This document shows, in pieces, positions 1 through 13,300 of a stretch of DNA of 64,000 nucleotides (position 1 is its first letter; every line of letters starts with the position of its first letter). Both the position numbers and the translations under genes were made by a program. Origin of the DNA: Pachypanchax playfairii (lineage: Eukaryota; Chordata; Actinopteri; Cyprinodontiformes; Aplocheilidae). Location of the stretch: positions 1,219,191-1,283,190 of the forward strand of contig SSNP01000014.1 in assembly GCA_006937955.1 (NCBI GenBank). The letters are read 5' to 3'. Below the pieces are notes generated by a model, which was not told the DNA's origin, made no database searches, and saw nothing but the letters and a program-made list of their open reading frames with translations.

Positions 1-3000
1 CGTAAGAAGTGGGAGCTCACAGCGCGCACACCCTTAGGCTTCAACCTGAATGCATGCTCAAATTATAACGAGCCCATGGCCCACCAGCAGCAGCAGATCT
101 AAACATGTGTGCTGTTGTGTCAGCACTCTTTTATTAGAGTCATCCTGTTGAAATATACAGCAGGAAGGGGCAGGCGACAGAGCCTGGAGGGGAGGATGTA
201 AACGTCTGTGTTCCTCGCCGACCTCTCTTTTATTTCATCGTTCTCAACAGAGATTATAAAAAGAAGTCAGCTGAGATTGATGGATGGAGATGGGAGGCGC
301 TCACGAGCCAATCTCTCTCGCACTCATCTCCATCTGAGTGTTGATGCTGCCAGTGAAGCAGGAGATGGATGGATGTGTCACTTCTTCTGACTGTTTTTCA
401 TGTACGGATGATGAGCTGTAAACCAAAAGGTCACTCTATTTAAAGCTCTCCTGGTTTGGACATCTTACAAAACATCAATATCAAACATCAAAAGGACAAA
501 ACAACATGAATGATTCTGTTGTTTAGAAGAGACTTAATTCAATCTTCTCCATCGTGTAACTCTCTCAACATCTTTTCGTGTGAGTATGAGGTGCAGCAGG
601 CTAATAGTTGCCATTACGATGAGCGATGATACCAATAAATTGATATCCGCAACACTTACTCCAACATGTAACTCTTTACTTCTGCAGTTAAAAGGATTGA
701 CTCAGCTTCCACTAACCTTGTGTTTAACTTGAACTGTCATTAGCAAATCAAAAGTAGATTAATTAATCACAGGTCCACAGCGGTGTGTATTAACTTAAGT
801 GACCATTGTAATATAACTTAAGGAGAAATCACCTGTGATTTCTCATCTTGACACCACAATGAATGCCTTGCTGCTTCCAGGAGGGCTGATGCTGTCATCA
901 AGAGGGAGAAAATGGATTCTATAAGTGGGGAGAGAGTCTATTACAGCATTAATTCTGCTACAAATGGAGCCATTCACTAATGGTTCACACCTAAATCTAC
1001 ATCTATCTTGTCTTTTTTTTTAATTCATTTTCCTCCTTATCTTGTTACTTTTACCTTTTTATTCTTATACTCGTACAAAATCCTTCCCCTTAAAAACTTA
1101 AAGGTTGCAAAATGTCTTATCCAACCTGTTGTTGCTTCAAGCATCAGCGTGTGACTCTGTAAAGAAGCTGTTTGTGTTTTTCTTCTTGCCTGCAGCTCTG
1201 ACGTTTTACCATCCTATTACACTGTGACTCAGATAAAAAGCGAGATCCCTCAAAGAAGTAAAGCATTTACTATAATTAAGTTTAGAAACAACACAACAAT
1301 GTTGCTGTCTCATACTGTTGATCCTCCCAAGCATCAGTCTTTGACTTTTCATGCAAGTCTTTGTTCTTTTTTTTTTGTACATTTTAAAGTCATTGTGCTG
1401 AAAAGAAAACAGATTTGGCAGCTGATTAGTGTAGTAATAGTGACCCCTGCTGGTTGTAGAGGTAACGCAGCTCTGTGCTCCAGTTTGAGACAAATTGTGA
1501 TGAACAAAACACACACAATGAAGGACGGGGTAATAAAGAAGCCCATCTCGTACTGTGCAACCCACCATTATGTTCAGTGCATTCCCTGCAGTGATTATGA
1601 CTAAATGCTTGAATTAGTCACACACCTCCCATGAAACATATGTCAGCATCCTTTTTCTTTTGAATTCCACATTGTCTGACAAACTTGAAGAGCCTTTTAG
1701 CACAGATTGTTGGGAAGATCCTCCTCTGCAATATCTTCCTTCTGTCTGTAAACATTCTGGTTTCCATGCCGTCCTGGAACACCATCCACAATCCCACACG
1801 CCAACAACAAACAACAACAAAAAAAGAGCCAAAAACAATGGGTGACGTGGAGTGTTGGAGTGGGAGGAAGAGGAGAAGTAGGTGGAGGAAAAGGGGGGAG
1901 TGTGGGGGTAATCTGCAACAGAAAGTGTACTGCTTGATAGAAACAAAAAGGGGGAAATGTAGGAGTAAATCAAGTATATTAGCTGTAAGAATTCCTCTGA
2001 TTTGATCTGTTTGTCAATTTCAGAACATTAATATTATACTGAATCAATCAGCTGTCACCTCACATATAACTGTTTACCCAGAGAATAGCTTTAATTCATT
2101 GTAACATGTTTCATCCCCCAAACTTCAAGATCACGACTCGGAACATTCCAAAACTCTGTGACAAAACGTGTGTTGTTGCACGTTGCTGCTTCTATTTCAA
2201 ATCAAAGAGATGTTTTCTTTTTCTAATTAACAAAGATGGGGGGGAAAAAATCTGAATTTGTTACAGCAGTGATAAAAAGCATGCATCAAGCCAGACCATG
2301 ATTCATCATGATTAATCTGATCAAAAACAGTCCTTACTTCCCTTCTGGTATCTTATTAAAGCAACTTCTTGTCATTTGTCAACATTTCTGATTTATTTGC
2401 ATCATCTTCAACAAAATTTGCAATAACAGACTTACTGCTGTTCTAAATGCTCAAAGGTGAATATTTAATCCAAATGCATGTGGCCTTGAATAAATTCAAC
2501 AAGAATTCTAACAGCAAAACAAGATTAGATAGGAGAACAGGATTTTGTTCAAGACTGTCACAATTTGGAATTGTGCAGTTTGCATGTTTTTAATTCAGTC
2601 CATGAAAAAAAAAACAGCCTATGGTCTGTTAAAATCAACAAGGTGATTCATAAAGAGTTATTGGATTGAAACTTGGCATACAGTATGATGCATCACTCGG
2701 GTCCTGTTTCAGGTCTTTACTGGATATTTCATTGTTCAAAGACGTGACTTTCAGATCCTGCTCATCTAGATTGTATTTTAGGCCTGACATTTGTCCTCCA
2801 CCTGTCCATGCAGTCTCCTCATTTTTAAGCATGTGCTGCACAATATGCTGACATGCTCAGGTACAAGGACAGGACCAATGAATTATTACAGAAGCAACCA
2901 AAGTCGACAGAATAACACTGACCTTCAGAAAACAGAAGTCTTAATAAGAAAGCACTTTGATGCACTTTTGATTTCTGAAACAATTTGTTAAAAAATCTGG

Positions 3001-3840
3001 CAGAACCTGAGACAGACAAAAGGTTTAAAATGTTAGAAATGAGAAATACTGGTTCGTATCTTTAATCATTAAACAGCGATCGGTCAATAAACATGAGCAG
3101 ATATCTACAAGAAAATCTAATATGTAACTGAAAACAAGAGTTGCAGTCAGGCTCAGGCATTTAGAAATAACAGGTGAAAATTCAATTAACCTAATGAATC
3201 CAATGAGTTAGTGGCCCAAAATCTGGCACGTGAATTTAGCCATGACCTCCAACCAAAAGAGACAACAGAGATGAATCACGGAAGGTGTGATGTAAATACC
3301 TGGGCTCTCAGGTGAAAGTAACACGAGCAATCAGGAGTTGCATGATGGTGCCTTTAGGTGCAGCTCTGTTTTCACAGACTCAAACTGAGGCTGATTATTG
3401 GAAAATCTGACACAAAAAGCGGATTTTTGTTCATTCAGAATGAAAAAATAGATTCAGTGCGGTTTACATACAATAAATGATTCTACCTGTGTGAGTTTAT
3501 TTATTTATTTTTCTTTATTTTGTTATTTTTTATCCTTCAGTATCAGAAGTAGTGGATTATTCATGTAGGCTAATATTTTTGACAGTTCCGGAGGTTTATG
3601 AACTTTCAGATAATATATAGTGTTTACATATTTGTTGTGTTTGGAAAAAAAAATAATAACATTTTTTATGTTTCACGGAGGCTTCAATACACGCACGCGC
3701 GCACACACAACGCGTGTCCGTGTACTAACTCACAAAAAAATCACCCTTAATAATTTACTCTTAAGGTGCACTTCGTTTGAAATGACGTGGTTTACTTACA
3801 GCCTGTGCCAAGGGCGAAAGTGTAATCGGGAAGAAGGACA
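1..3840. other. Gene-free upstream region
   Basis: I see no convincing exon on either strand. Open frames are short, without recognisable domains or good splice sites. The DNA is AT-rich with homopolymer runs, and there is a short alternating CG/CA tract near 3690-3712. It is probably the 5' flank of glis3, or an intron of a longer glis3 transcript whose first exons lie outside the window; the sequence does not decide between these. Confidence 0.5.
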
Positions 3841-3849
3841 AAAAAAAAA

Positions 3850-3999
3850 AGTTCCTGGAAACGGAGGAATGAGGGAAGCGGCAAACTTTTCTCACTCATC
3901 ACAAACTTTGAGAGAAACGATCTCGGTGTTGAACGGATTTACAGTCGCAGCTCGACGAAAACATTAAACCAGTTTGGGGAAAGTGTTTTTAACAACAAG
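3850..3999 (+). other. glis3: Probable glis3 5' noncoding exon
   Basis: A segment ending in AACAAG is followed at 4000 by a strong donor (GTGAGT). The next exon has a pyrimidine-rich acceptor ending at 4253 (an alternative AG ends at 4306) and carries the first ATG of glis3. The 5' limit is a guess because no core promoter element is clear. Confidence 0.4.
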
Positions 4000-4360
4000 G
4001 TGAGTAGATGCGCCCTGGACGTGATGAAGAACTGGATTTCAGAGGTTTTTAATTGTTGGAAGTAGTTTTATGATCAAGCTGAGAAATGGATCTTGCATTG
4101 TAGATAATAATAAACTATTACAGTTCAGTTTATCTTTGTGTTTTGCAGCATGTTGGATCAAATGTTATTATTTGGCACATTATAGATATATTTTCCTTTG
4201 GGTTTTATTTGGGACTGAGTGTTTTGTTTTTGATATTTTTGATTGTTTTCTAGGTTTTTCAGCCTCTGATTTGCTTTTTCTTTTTGAAACAAACTTTACC
4301 AAACAGAACTGCTTGCACCCACTCCCTGTGCACACAGTCTCTGTGGAATTTGCTTCAGCC

Positions 4361-7300
4361 ATGAGTGAAAAAGGCTGCCAGCTCCTGGTGTCTCCCTCCA
4401 ATGTGTCCCCATCACTGAGTATGATCAGAAGACATCAGTCCCAGTCCATCAGGATGCCTGTGTCTTCTTCTCCACAAACTAGACTCAGCTCGTCCACAGG
4501 GAAAGGAGAGAAAGTGAAAAGCTCTGGGAAACAGAGCAGAGACCATGTGGTCCTGCCTGCCCTGAGTCTTCGCAGACGGGTATTGACCAATGGAAAACCT
4601 CTAAATGGGCCCACTGCACTGTCGCAGCAACAAAATATAACAGTAACAACAACCAAACTGTCAAGACCATCTAATTACAATTTCAAAGGTAACAAATTAC
4701 GTTTTTCAAAACTAGTGTCACTGGTGTCATTCAAAAATCAGAAACTAGGGCGATTTCAATGTGACCATCCCCATTTCTGCCTTACTGTCTTCTTTCTGAA
4801 TCATTTGTTACCTCATTTATTGATAATTTACCAGGAATAAAAACTGGGTTGGAGGTAAAAATCTTATTTGTGATTAACAGAGCGGAGTCTCTGCTCTGTT
4901 TATGTTTATGTGTGGGGAAATTCCACAGTCTAGTCTGTTAATTCAATGTACTGTGATTAAAAGTTGTTTCTCTGTTATGACTTGATGATTTTTTTATTAA
5001 ACACCCTGGTTTGTGTCCAGCAGATTTTGTAGTCTCTTGGTCAGCTTTGGACGTAAGTGGTCAACAAGCTGGCAGCAACCTAACAGTGACCAGTAGTCCC
5101 ATAAATGTTCGATCAGCGCTACCGAATCCTGCAATGCCTCCTTCAATACCCCCATCATCTCTCAGCATGCCTGTTCCTCATACTGATGCCAGGTAAGCAA
5201 TGTCAGTAAATCTTTTTGATGGTGAGCTCATAGAAAATTGAGAATTACTAAAACAAATTTGTTTTTAAAAAATCTTTTTCAGGTCTTTACTGTCCAGAGA
5301 ATCCCTGGCATCCACCACCCTCAGCCTGTTTGAAACTCAGTCAATGTTTAGTGGCAAGCATGACTGGCCATATGGTTACCGTGTGCTTCCTCCCCTTGGA
5401 TTAACTCAGTGCTCCGTTCAGGCCTGCGAAGCTGGAGAACAGTTCAACCTGTCCCCTGGCACGGCCATGTCAGGCACGACCATTTCAGGTGGCACAAGCA
5501 CCTCTGCCTCCCTGCCATCATACCTCTTTGCAGGTGAGGCTGGAAGCCCTCAACAGTCTCATGCAAAGAAGAGAGCTCTCTCCATGTCGCCTTTGTCAGA
5601 TGTCATGGGCACTGATTTCAACACCATCATACGCACTTCGCCAACCTCACTTGTAGCTTATATCAATGGTTCCCGGAGCTCTCCATCCTCCCACTCAACC
5701 CTCTCACCTGTTCAGCCTGAGGGATATGGTCATTTTCTGGGGGTGAGAGGTCGCTGCATACCCCAGAACCATCCCTACAGCATGCCAAGCTCTTCTCAGG
5801 CTCTGGCCCCGTGGTCAGAGTGTGGCCGTATGCAGATGCTTGATGAGGGAGGGGGTCTGGAGGGCCAGATGGCCAACATGATGGTAGAGCAGCAGTGCCT
5901 ACCAGATGAAGGAGGGGTCCTGGAGACACATTCAGACATCTGCAGCCAAACTAGCAATAATATTCTGCCACCTCTACAGTCAGAGCCAGCTCTGTTGACA
6001 ACTATCCAGGAAACTGTTATGCCACATGGGCTTCCACCACCTTACCACTCACACCAGCACATAGAACTCCCCAGACACTTTTGTAAAATAAAGGCCCCTC
6101 CGATTCCAATGCTGGAGGAGGAGGAATATGAGGTGGAGGACTATGGGACTCACTGCTGCAGGTGGCTGGACTGCAGTGCAGTTTATGACCAAAAGGAGGA
6201 GCTGGTAAGGCACATAGAGAAGCTACATGTGGACCAGCAGAAGGCTGAGGAGTTTACATGCTACTGGGTGGGATGTCCACGCAACTTCAAGCCATTCAAC
6301 GCCCGGTACAAACTTCTAATCCACATGAGGATCCATTCAGGGGAGAAACCCAACAAATGCTCGGTACACCTTGCATACATTTTTCCTGCACCACACAATT
6401 CTGAATTCAGCCCTTTACACATCAATTCTCTTTTAAAACATTTCTAGTATTCGCTTCTTTGCTTGCAGTGAAGATAAAACACAGTTTCCTTTCAGGCAAA
6501 TGAGCAGTTTTTTTTTTTTTTCATTTGCATGTGAGATGGATGACTAAATGCCTTCAAAGCAGATACATGATGAATAATGGAGCTCACTAAGTTTGAATCA
6601 GTTTGTGCCATTCAAAGAGACAGTGTCTACATAAACAGTTTAATACCTCAGACTGCCAAAAAAAGCTTTTATCAGGGTAAAAACCTTCATGTGCAATGAT
6701 ATTTAGCCAAGGTTTAGATCAAAATATGGCCCCACTCTCCTCTTTACTGAAGCCATTGGGCAATTAGCAGAACTCTGTGACAACTGGCATGGGAGTTAAC
6801 TCAATTATATAGTTATTAAATAAACACAAAGGAGGTCTAGTGCTTTAGATTTGGCATGGCACAATGAGCCTTTAGTTGCTATTGGTACTGTGAGCAGACA
6901 TGGCTCCACCGGGCCTTGGTCTGAAAAACTTGGCTGTCCATCTGGAAAGGTGATGCCCTGCAATCCAGTTTTCCACACGTTTCCTTTTTTTGGCCGCAGT
7001 GATGGAGTTTCTCTCTAATTTTTTCAGATGTCAAGTTGAAGATGACCCAATAGCTTTAGTTACGACAGTTCAGGTATGAAAACATGCAAAGTGCATTGTG
7101 TTTATTCTGGTTGTGCTAAAGAATAGATTTGAAGCAAGGACAGTGTTTTTGTTCACTTTTCTCTGCTAATCAACAGTAAACGTTTAGCTTGAAGAAATCT
7201 AAGCTATTATTGGAGAACAGTTTACATCAACCATGTGTTCAGATATTTTTTGGGCTCAAAGACAATGCAAGGGAAGACAACAGTCTGAAGGATTTATTGA

Positions 7301-10300
7301 CATAAAGTTCTGGTCTGTGAATAGACAAAAAATGCGAAATAATTTCTTTGTCTCCATCTTTTGAAGTTTCAGAAAAGTAAAATGAGAGTACACAAGGTCG
7401 GTTTGTTGAGTTCCTGTTTCTGGGGGATTTTTGATCAATATCACCTTCAGAAATGCAACTTCTATAAGATAAAATTCACCTAATATATCTATTCTATTGT
7501 CTGGTCCGTAAAACTTTGATACCATACTTGTGGTCCATACATGGAACAGGTTTCCTTTCAATAGCTACGTTTACATGGGCACATTTAATCGGAATAAACG
7601 CCCAATCGGGAAAAAAATCCGTCATGTAAACATGTCAATCAGAATGTTTTGATCTGATGCAGCCTGATCAGAATGAAATTTACTTCCGATCGAGAGGGGT
7701 GGTTTTGTCCGATTTTCATTCGGATAGACGTGCATGTACACACCCATTCAGAATGAAGGGGTGAAAAAAGCCCACTGCGCATGCGTACAACTTCAGCTCA
7801 ACGTGACGTCTTTCCGCTTTCGCAGACCCAAAGTAGAAAACATAGCGGGAAGTAAACAGAAGTGGTCTGCTGGTGCAGTCATCCTGTCATCCTGCTCTCC
7901 TCTCCTGTGGTGGAGGAGCAGTAGCAATATGTATTCAGCCGCTAGCTTGGTTAATGCGACCAGTAAAAACCCAAACATAAAGGTAATCACCCGCAGAAGG
8001 TCCATATAGGGGAAAACGTGAGTCAGCTCGAGCACACGATGGGGCGGGAAAGACGTGCAGAAAGGACGGAGTTTGTTTCCTTTTTTTTCTTCCCCCGGAA
8101 AGATAACTCGCTGTGCGCATGCTCAACTCATTTAACCTGATTGAGTGCTTGGTGCATGTGTACTCATGGCATGATCAGATCATTTCAGTTAGTGTCCATG
8201 TAAACAGGGATTTGGGAATTCTGATCGACCAAGATTTTAATCAGATTGGGGAAATTTGGCGCATGTAAACGTAGCTACTGAGTCTTGTATGAAGATCACG
8301 ACTGTAAAGAAGTCACAGCACATTAAACATTTTGAACGTTTTTGAACGGATGAATTAAAGGTGATAAAGAGGATTTTGACTCGAATGAGAAGCTCAATGG
8401 CTGTTTGTCGTATTGCGAGTAGTGCACATGCGTTGTAGCCAATAGCTAACGAAACAAGTTTGTTAGCTATTGGCTACTTTATTTCAAGCCCCACCAGGTC
8501 TATTATTTATGAATATTATACCCTTTTCTTTTGGAAACCATAAGTAAAAGACTGTTACAAGTCGATAAAATGATTTTAAAGTAAATTTGACATCTAAATT
8601 TGCTACAAAATCCTCTTTACCACCTTTAAACCTTGGTGTCCATGTTTAAATGATTGTATCAGTAAGGAAACTATAATCTTACCTCGGGATGCAACGATAC
8701 CACTTTTTTTCCAACTGATACGATACCGATACTTTGAGAGGTTTTATTTTCTTCTCTTCGTCTTACAACAAATGAGTGTGAACTGAGTTTCCACATTTTA
8801 AGTATCGGTTCATAGTATTGGCTAACTAACGATACGAGTACATTAGAATCATATTTCACAGAATTTAGTTTTGTTTACTTAAATCTAGTTGCATGTTTTT
8901 GAAACCATTATTTCTTGGTAAAGAGTTGAAAACTACCCGTGCAGCCATCAGCACCACAATGTATTCATAGATTGTTTTGTCTTCTTTGTCTGTTCTTCAC
9001 TCCCACTGTGAAAACATTTGAGACTTGGATGAGTAATTAACAAACCATCAACCAAACATGCTTCATGTTGGTGCTTTCAACCGGGTAATTATTAACATCG
9101 TGCATACCTGCAGTCGACCTTCTGCTCCAAAATACTCACTTATTAGTTGAAGCCATCTCTGTTGCCATGGTGCTGCCATTGTTGGATGGATCTGTGTTCT
9201 CTGTAATCATTCAATGAAGTGAGATTTATGGTCACAACCTAGAACTAAAAGTAGAACTTGGATTTGTTTATAAATCTTTAGAATGGAAAGACAAAAGAAA
9301 ATTGCAGTTTTCTTGTAATTCTTCTGATTTTATTACAATATTTTCAAGTCAAGATTAGTAAAAGGTGAAAATTTGCTTTATCTTTAACCCTTCGATTAAG
9401 TGTAAAGTGGTTAAAAATAAGTAAAAAACACATTTCCTCAGGAACTGAGTGGCAGACGAGTAAACAGTTTTATGGTATATGAGTTTTTTTGGCCAGCAGG
9501 ACAAAAAGGTCACTCTTGTTACACAGTGGACACACACGACAGGCCCAGACTTGTTCCAATATCTCACTATCTGTTTATAGATTGAACAATAACTTCCTAA
9601 ATTTGAACTCAGCTTGTATATTTGTGTGTCACTGGGATTAAAGGTTTGTAAGCATCATTTGTTCCTGTTTGAAAGATTGTAACAACCGTGAAGTTGATTG
9701 TGAAGTTTTAAAGACGTCTCACTCATCGTTATCTGATTGGATTGTAGGTAGTTGAGTTGGTCTCCTCACTGAAACAGGAAACTTGTTTGCGAACTTCTGC
9801 AACCGTACAGGAGATTTTAAATTGAACCGAAATGTCTCCCTTTTAACAGTTCCGCTCTCACACAATGTGTGAACCGTCACCTTAAAGTGAGAAGTTTTAA
9901 ATTTCCTTCATGTTTTTCTTGCATTTTCTGCCAAAGTTAAAATGTGTTCATGCTAATTTTATTCTGGACTTTAATTTGACTTAATGAGTGAGTGTGCATG
10001 GTTGACTTTGTGAGTCTGTGTTGGCCCTGGACTGACAACTTGTTCATGGTCGGGTGAAGCTTTTGTTCTCCAGCTGCTAGAAAAATCTTCCTCTTAAATC
10101 TTCCAGGACTAAGCAAGTGCAGAAAAAATAACGAAATGGGTGACAGCTTCAGAGTCACTATTACACCTTTTGGGGTTTGCCATTGTTTTACTGAAAGAAG
10201 CAAAGTCTTCCCTGGATAGCAACATGCTATCAAAGATGCTAGCTGTGGAACAGTTCATGATTACAAGCTGTGCTCTAAATCTGCTTCTTATTCAAGTGAA

Positions 10301-13300
10301 CTAATCATTACACTCATTTTATCTCAGGCAAAACTGGTAAAAAAAAAATTATGTGAAAAGTTTTGTCATTCTGTCAGACTGCAGTTTACATGGTGTTTGA
10401 AGCAGAAGCATTGCTCACTGATGATTAAAGACACGAGTAAAATGAAAAAAGTCCTTAAAATCATTCTGAGTTGAAAACTTTAGGGCCAGAAAAGTGTGAA
10501 ATTTTGAAATTGAGAATGTTGCAGATTATTGAAGAAAAGAGGTCTAACACAAAAAGGGCAAAGATGTACGAGATTATCACTAAAGAAAATGAGCTTATAG
10601 TGAAATTCAAAGTGATCGGACCAGACTGAGTCTGCTGGCACAGTCTGCAGCTGTCATTGTTCAGCTGGGGCACGAGTACCTGCCAGGACCTGTCAGAAGT
10701 TGGCTGTAGGACTGAGGAGCCACACTGCTTTCTTTTCAGCCCAACCCGTCCTTGTGACACTCTAAAAAGCTGTCTTTGTAAGAGCTGTGTGACACAGAGT
10801 CACAGAAAATGAGACGCCTGTGGACCAGCCAGAATTTTCGCCTCATGTTGATTCTTGCTTGTGTGTCTAGTTTCATGCTAAGAGACTATTCACCTCTATT
10901 TTTCTTCAAATGTCTGTCACCATTTTAACTGTTGTAAATTTAACACATTTCTTTTTACTCATTCCCAATTTTAAAACAAACATTTTTTTTAGACATATCC
11001 GAATTAAAAAGAATTTGTCCTTAATTCTCTTATGAATAGAGAAATATGTGAAGCATTTCTTATTTTTATCTTTTACAACATTTCCACTTGAATCAATCTG
11101 TTTTGACCAAATATTTAGAATTTTCTTGATTTAGCCTTTGTGTAACAAAAAAAGGTTTTTTTTTTAAATATTCTGGCTCAATAGTTTTTTTTCCTGGAAA
11201 TAAAATGTAATGAAAATCTATTTTTGAGTGCAATTGCAGAAACACGATGGGCTCGTTTGAGTTATTTTGACAAGAAATAACTTCTGTATTGAAAGAAGGT
11301 ATGGCAAGTATTTCCAAAAGTGGAGGAGGAAGAATAAGTTAATTTGGCTGTGGTAGTTATGACTAAGAGGTATTAGTATGTGAGGAATTCAGTCTTGAAG
11401 GAAGAATAACATAAGACATGGTCTGTGGGTTTCGTTCACTAGTCTTAGTCATGGCATACCACCCCCAACCCCCCAGGAAGAGGGAAAGTATGGTCCCAGA
11501 TGCTTAAAAATAAATAAATAACTTGGACGATTTGCACAGGTCATATGATTCTGCAACAAGTCATTTCTTGACTGGGATTGGTTCCTGACACGAGACCTTC
11601 TCTGTGAGGTCGTCACATTATGGAGTCACTTCAGTGTCTGAATATTATCTTATATGTTTCCTTGATGGCTTTTTTAAATGATTTTTTTTTTTTACTGATA
11701 GCTTCCAGCTGCTGTCAACGTGATGCAAGACATAAGATTGAAAACGCTGCACAGTAGTGATGTGTGTATGAACACTGCCCCCTGCTGGTCACACCGCGCT
11801 AAACTCAACGTCTTAAAATAAACTCTGACAAAAGATGAAAAAAAAAAAAAGCCTTTGAGAAACATTAAACTCGGTGTTAACTCATATTTTTATTTATGAG
11901 AACTTTTTCAACTTATTAAAGGACTTTATATTCAGAGAGCCTTTTGTTTGCTTTAATTTTCAACAAATTTACCAGAAATCTAAAGCCTGTATTCTTGTAT
12001 GTTTTATAGTGAGCATGTACCTGCATGAAACCAGAAAAAAATTAACCTAGAAAACCAACTAATCTCTGACCTGTCAAGCTAGTGTCATGTGACTTTTTCC
12101 TGTTGTTACAGTTTGAAGGCTGCAGTAAGGCTTTCTCCCGGCTTGAAAACCTGAAAATCCACCTGCGCAGCCATACGGGGGAGAAACCATATATGTGTCA
12201 GCACCCGGGATGCCGAAAGGCCTTCAGCAACTCAAGTGACAGAGCTAAACACCAGCGGACACATCTGGACACTGTGAGTGGCAGCACGAACATCTGGATT
12301 ATTTATATTTATTGGTTTATTTGGGATCCATATGGACTCATGTATGTGCTCGTGTACAGAAACCATACGCGTGTCAGGTGCCAGGCTGCGCAAAACGTTA
12401 CACTGATCCCAGTTCATTACGAAAACACATGAAGTCCCATTCGACAAAAGAGCGACAGTTACGGAAAAAGGCAAGTGAATGGTTTGACACAAATGAGAGT
12501 TTTACATTGTTCACTTTTTTGTTTTCTGGAGAATCAATAGATTCAATAGAGACATTTAACAGAATTTTTAAAATAGAGATCTGTCAGGTGTTTGTTGCCA
12601 TCTGAACATCTCACTCCATTAAAATCAGATATGAAATAAGCCATTTTAACAGATGTCCCATATTTAGTTGTTTTTTTTTTTCATTCTAATTAGCTCTGAC
12701 GAGCTTCCCATCCCCCCTCTGCTCAGTAATTTCATCATACAAGAAATGAAGATTAACTGTAATTAAAGTCATGCATGCAGTTGGATGGAAACATGTTGAA
12801 ATGTGTTAGTCACTACTGTATATTAACACACGGACAGAAAAAAAAGGTTTCAGAAATTTACCAACATTCATTTGGTTTGTTTTCATGTTTGAGAGCCACT
12901 CCGTTAAAAAAAAAAAAAAGTTTGATTTGTTGCAATTAGGATTTTTGCATGTGTGTGATAAATGGTCTTTTACTCTGAGGTTTATGTCGCCATAGATACA
13001 GACAAAGAAGGTGAGTTATAATTAAAAAAAATGTGTCAGTTTTTACCGTGTACTGCACGCTCAACTTCTCTCATCTGAAACGCACCATAAACTTTGATTT
13101 CAGGGGTAATTGCATGTTGTATTTACAGCACTCCGTTCTGTAAAAAAAAACACACACACATTTAAAAAGGAGGCTTGTATGCTTCTTGTTCCTTCTATTA
13201 AATATTTTACTAATTCGTTTGTCAAAAAATGTGCCAAATGGTTAAACACCTGCATTTTCCAATTTTCCAAATCAATTTGTCAATTACTTTAGTAAAATTT

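Larger units (their letters stand above)
6364..12111 (+). other. Large glis3 intron
   Basis: This 5.7-kb intron separates zinc fingers 2 and 3. It contains the MITEs at 7562-8277 and 8355-8629 and a possible degenerate repeat near 8690-8860. In the remaining sequence (6364-7561 and 8861-12111) I see no exon, only AT-rich DNA with homopolymer runs. Confidence 0.6.

Noticed and set aside
1206..1604. Pair of overlapping open frames of about 120 codons on both strands
   Set aside because: No domain, no good splice context and AT-rich low-complexity composition; most likely chance.
4070..4360. Extension of the glis3 frame upstream of the ATG at 4361
   Set aside because: It crosses a plausible acceptor at 4253 and is hydrophobic, intron-like sequence unlike any GLIS3 N-terminus.
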